This document shows, one piece after another, positions 32,101 to 34,202 of a stretch of 34,202 nt of DNA. Origin of the DNA: Simplicispira metamorpha. Lineage in GTDB: Bacteria > Pseudomonadota > Gammaproteobacteria > Burkholderiales > Burkholderiaceae_C. Below the pieces are notes generated by a model. The model ran no database searches, was not told where the DNA came from, and saw only the letters and a program-made list of their open reading frames with translations. Both the position numbers and the translations under genes were made by a program. How positions within the stretch are numbered: the first letter of the stretch is position 1; the number at the start of each line of letters is the position of its first letter. The stretch lies in contig NZ_SLXH01000033.1 of NCBI RefSeq assembly GCF_004341365.1, positions 1-34,202 on the forward strand, given 5' to 3'.

Positions 32101-33996
32101 TTACGCTGACAGCTCCGTCCAGCGCTCCAGGGCGGCCATCAGCGTATTTTCTATCTCTCCTTCGCGCGCATGCAGTGCAGCGGCGCGTGCGCTATCGCTG
32201 CTGTACAAAGTGCCGTCGGCCAAGGCTTGCTGAATGGCCTGCTGCTCTGTCTCCAGTGCGGTAATCAGGTTGGGCAGTTGATCGAGCTCACGTTGGTCTT
32301 TGTAATTTAGCTTCTTTTTTGATAGCTGTTCGCGCTTTACTGGCGGGCTTTGAGCCGTATTTTTGTTAGTATTTTCTGAGATGGCTTGCGTGCTAACTTC
32401 GGGCAGTGATGCGGCTGCAATTTCACGGCTGCGGCGCGACTGGATCAGCCAATCTTGCACGCTGCCTTCGTATTCACGCCACAGGCCATCGCCTTCAAAA
32501 GCAATGGTGCTGGTGACCACGTTGTCCAGAAAAGCACGGTCATGGCTGACCAGAAATACCGTGCCCTCATAGGTTTGCAGCAAATCTTCAAGCAGATCCA
32601 GGGTTTCAATGTCCAGGTCGTTAGTGGGCTCATCGAGTACCAGCACATTGGCGGGGCGAGCAAAAAGGCGGGCCAGTAGCAGGCGGTTGCGTTCGCCACC
32701 GGACAGCGAGCGCACCGGTGAGTGCGCTCGCGCAGGAGAAAACAGGAAGTCGCTCAGATAGCTTTTGACGTGCTTGCGTTGTTTGCCAATTTCAATCCAC
32801 TCGCTGCCCGGACTGATGAAGTCTTCCAACGTAGCATCCAGATCAATGGCGTGGCGCATCTGATCAAAATAAGCAACCTGTAGGTTGGCGCCTTGGCGTA
32901 CCCGACCGTTATCGGCTTGCAACTCGCCCAGAATCAGTTTGAGTAGCGTGGTTTTGCCTGCACCGTTGGGGCCGATCAGCCCGACTTTGTCACCGCGCAG
33001 AATCGTGCCGCTGAAGTTGCGGACGATGGTTTTGGCGCCAAAAGTCTTGGACACACCCTCCAGTTCCGCTACGATTTTTCCGCTGGGGGCACCGGATGCC
33101 AGATCCATCTTGACGCTGCCCAAGGTGTCGCGGCGCGCAGCGCGGCTGGCGCGCAAGGCTTCCAGGCGCCCTATGCGGCTTTGGCTTCGGGTCCGGCGGG
33201 CCTCAACGCCTTTGCGGATCCAGATTTCTTCTTGTGCCAACAGCTTGTCAGCCTTTGCGGCAATGGTGTCTTCCTGGGCGAGCTGCTCTTGTTTTTGCAA
33301 CTGGTACTGCGCGAAGTTGCCAGGATAAGAGCGCAATTGACCCCGATCTAGCTCGACGATGCGGGTGGCCACCCGATCCAAAAAGACGCGATCATGGGTA
33401 ATGGTGACAATACTGCCGCTGAAATCTACCAGCAGTTCTTCAAGCCATTCGATAGAGTCCAAGTCCAAGTGGTTGGTCGGCTCATCCAGCAGCAGTACAT
33501 CGGGCCTGGTAACCAATGCCTGTGCGAGTGCCACCCGCTTGCGTGTGCCACCAGAGAGATTAGCAATGCGCGCTTGTGGATCCAGATGCAAGCGCTGCAA
33601 GGTTTCTTCTACCCGCTGCTCCCAGTTCCAGGCATCGTAGGCTTCAATTTGTGTCTGCAGCGCATCCAGATCGACTCCGTCAGCCCCACTCAGGTACTGA
33701 TCGCGCAGCGTGATGACTTCAGCCAAGCCTTCGGAAGTAGCTTCGAAAACGGTTGCGGCTGGATCTAGTGTGGGTTCTTGTGCAACGTAGGCGATGCGTA
33801 CGCCTTGCTGAAGATGGCGTGCACCATCATCTGGGTGAGCCAGCCCTCCCAGTATCTTGAGCAGCGAAGACTTGCCTGCGCCGTTTCGACCAATCAATCC
33901 CACGCGCTCTCCTGTCTCCAGAGAGAAAGTTGCGTGATCCAGCAGAGCTACATGCCCGAAGGCCAGCTGTGCATCTAATAAAGTAATCAATGCCAT
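32101..33996 (-). CDS. uup: ABC-F family ATPase, Uup-like
   Basis: The 631-residue protein has two ABC domains without membrane segments: Walker A GRNGAGKS (36-43) and GPNGAGKT, signatures NLSGGTRKR and SLSGGERNR, and Walker B LLLDEPTNHLD and LVLDEPTNDLD. A C-terminal charged coiled-coil (about 565-631) is typical of Uup, an ABC-F protein linked to ribosome function and precise excision of transposons. ATG 33996 is preferred; the open frame to 34020 adds eight residues. Residues 554-563 (KREQLSKKKL), in the linker before the coiled-coil, coincide with the dispersed repeat. Transcribed toward the che operon, 25 bases from cheB. Confidence 0.93.
   Translation of the reverse strand: MALITLLDAQLAFGHVALLDHATFSLETGERVGLIGRNGAGKSSLLKILGGLAHPDDGARHLQQGVRIAYVAQEPTLDPAATVFEATSEGLAEVITLRDQYLSGADGVDLDALQTQIEAYDAWNWEQRVEETLQRLHLDPQARIANLSGGTRKRVALAQALVTRPDVLLLDEPTNHLDLDSIEWLEELLVDFSGSIVTITHDRVFLDRVATRIVELDRGQLRSYPGNFAQYQLQKQEQLAQEDTIAAKADKLLAQEEIWIRKGVEARRTRSQSRIGRLEALRASRAARRDTLGSVKMDLASGAPSGKIVAELEGVSKTFGAKTIVRNFSGTILRGDKVGLIGPNGAGKTTLLKLILGELQADNGRVRQGANLQVAYFDQMRHAIDLDATLEDFISPGSEWIEIGKQRKHVKSYLSDFLFSPARAHSPVRSLSGGERNRLLLARLFARPANVLVLDEPTNDLDIETLDLLEDLLQTYEGTVFLVSHDRAFLDNVVTSTIAFEGDGLWREYEGSVQDWLIQSRRSREIAAASLPEVSTQAISENTNKNTAQSPPVKREQLSKKKLNYKDQRELDQLPNLITALETEQQAIQQALADGTLYSSDSARAAALHAREGEIENTLMAALERWTELSA
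32309..32365 (-). repeat. Dispersed palindromic repeat, copy E (inside a coding region)
   Basis: On the minus strand the core at 32337-32309 begins AAGCGCGAACAGCTATC and continues with an A-rich tail. It lies in the linker of the Uup-like gene and is read as KREQLSKKKL, in the same frame as copy B (KRELLSFLI) in the C-methyltransferase gene. Confidence 0.6.
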
Positions 33997-34116
33997 GGTG
34001 CGAAGGATTATCCGGTGCAAGTCAGTGTTGCCCTGTGGTGGGATGCCTTGCGCACGCGATCTGAGAGATTTCTTGTCCTTCGTTGAAACATTTCCACGAC
34101 GCCTTCTGTTCTGTGT

Positions 34117-34177
34117 TACAGTAGAGGGCTTCGCTACCCGGTGCTTTGGTTTTTCCGGTGTTGTTTGGGTGGCGAAG
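34117..34177 (+). promoter_or_regulatory. Possible promoter and hairpin leader at the window end
   Basis: TACAGT with an upstream TG (extended -10 form) at 34117-34122 is followed by GAGGGCTTCGC. CTTCGCTACCC (34129-34139) can pair over 11 bases with GGGTGGCGAAG (34167-34177). The pattern recalls leaders of stable RNA operons in Burkholderiales, but the gene lies beyond the window and the -35 is weak. No coding region is seen in 34021-34202. Confidence 0.3.
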
Positions 34178-34202
34178 GTGGTTGAAAAAGTTTTCTGGGT
34201 TT

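Noticed and set aside
1-34202. CRISPR arrays, insertion sequences, tRNA or rRNA genes
   Set aside because: None was seen in reading both strands; the only repeats are the short palindromic elements and the flagellin paralogues.

Overview
The window is a motility and chemotaxis locus from a Gram-negative, GC-rich bacterium, most likely a betaproteobacterium of the order Burkholderiales, family Comamonadaceae. Family-level evidence is the gene content and order (fliC-fliD-fliS-fliT, fliE opposite fliFGHIJK, fliLMNOPQR, then che genes), the protein sequences, and a dispersed palindromic intergenic repeat of a style I recognise from Comamonadaceae. No species is claimed.

Layout. (1) 1-5915, plus strand: an accessory sugar-modification cluster. 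It begins with the 3' remnant of a CDP-glucose 4,6-dehydratase gene (rfbG-like), then an RmlC-type epimerase, a TylC3/NovU-type C-methyltransferase, a hexapeptide acyltransferase, a NAD-dependent epimerase/dehydratase, a CmcI-like protein, a PhyH-family dioxygenase and a TylF-like O-methyltransferase. Most of these genes overlap by 4 bases. (2) 6041-11903: two divergent flagellin genes (fliC1 minus, fliC2 plus), then fliD, fliS and fliT. Sigma-28 (FliA)-type promoters are visible before fliC2 and fliS. (3) 12108-19338: fliE alone on the minus strand, facing away from fliFGHIJK. (4) 19505-23713: fliLMNOPQR, the C-ring and export-gate genes. (5) 23735-25482, minus strand: a NarL-type response regulator and a REC-fronted histidine kinase with overlapping ends. 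(6) 25645-32075: a chemotaxis operon of a small CheZ-like protein, cheY, cheA, cheW, cheR, cheD and cheB. (7) 32101-33996, minus strand: an Uup-type ABC-F ATPase. (8) 34021-34202: no gene; a possible promoter and hairpin leader read out of the window.

How it fits together. FliF/G/M/N/E build the MS- and C-rings, FliH/I/J/O/P/Q/R form the export apparatus, FliK sets hook length, FliL supports the stators, and FliC/D/S/T make the filament, its cap and the matching chaperones. The Che proteins send signals to FliM through CheY. The sugar cluster next to the flagellin genes could decorate flagellin or O-antigen; no glycosyltransferase is visible here, so the acceptor is unknown.

Points most worth a second look: the compact set of enzymes related to antibiotic tailoring enzymes beside the flagellins; the small CheZ-like protein with a FliM-like C-terminal peptide; two copies of a dispersed palindromic repeat read in the same frame inside two unrelated coding sequences; and the inverted flagellin pair flanking a short promoter region.
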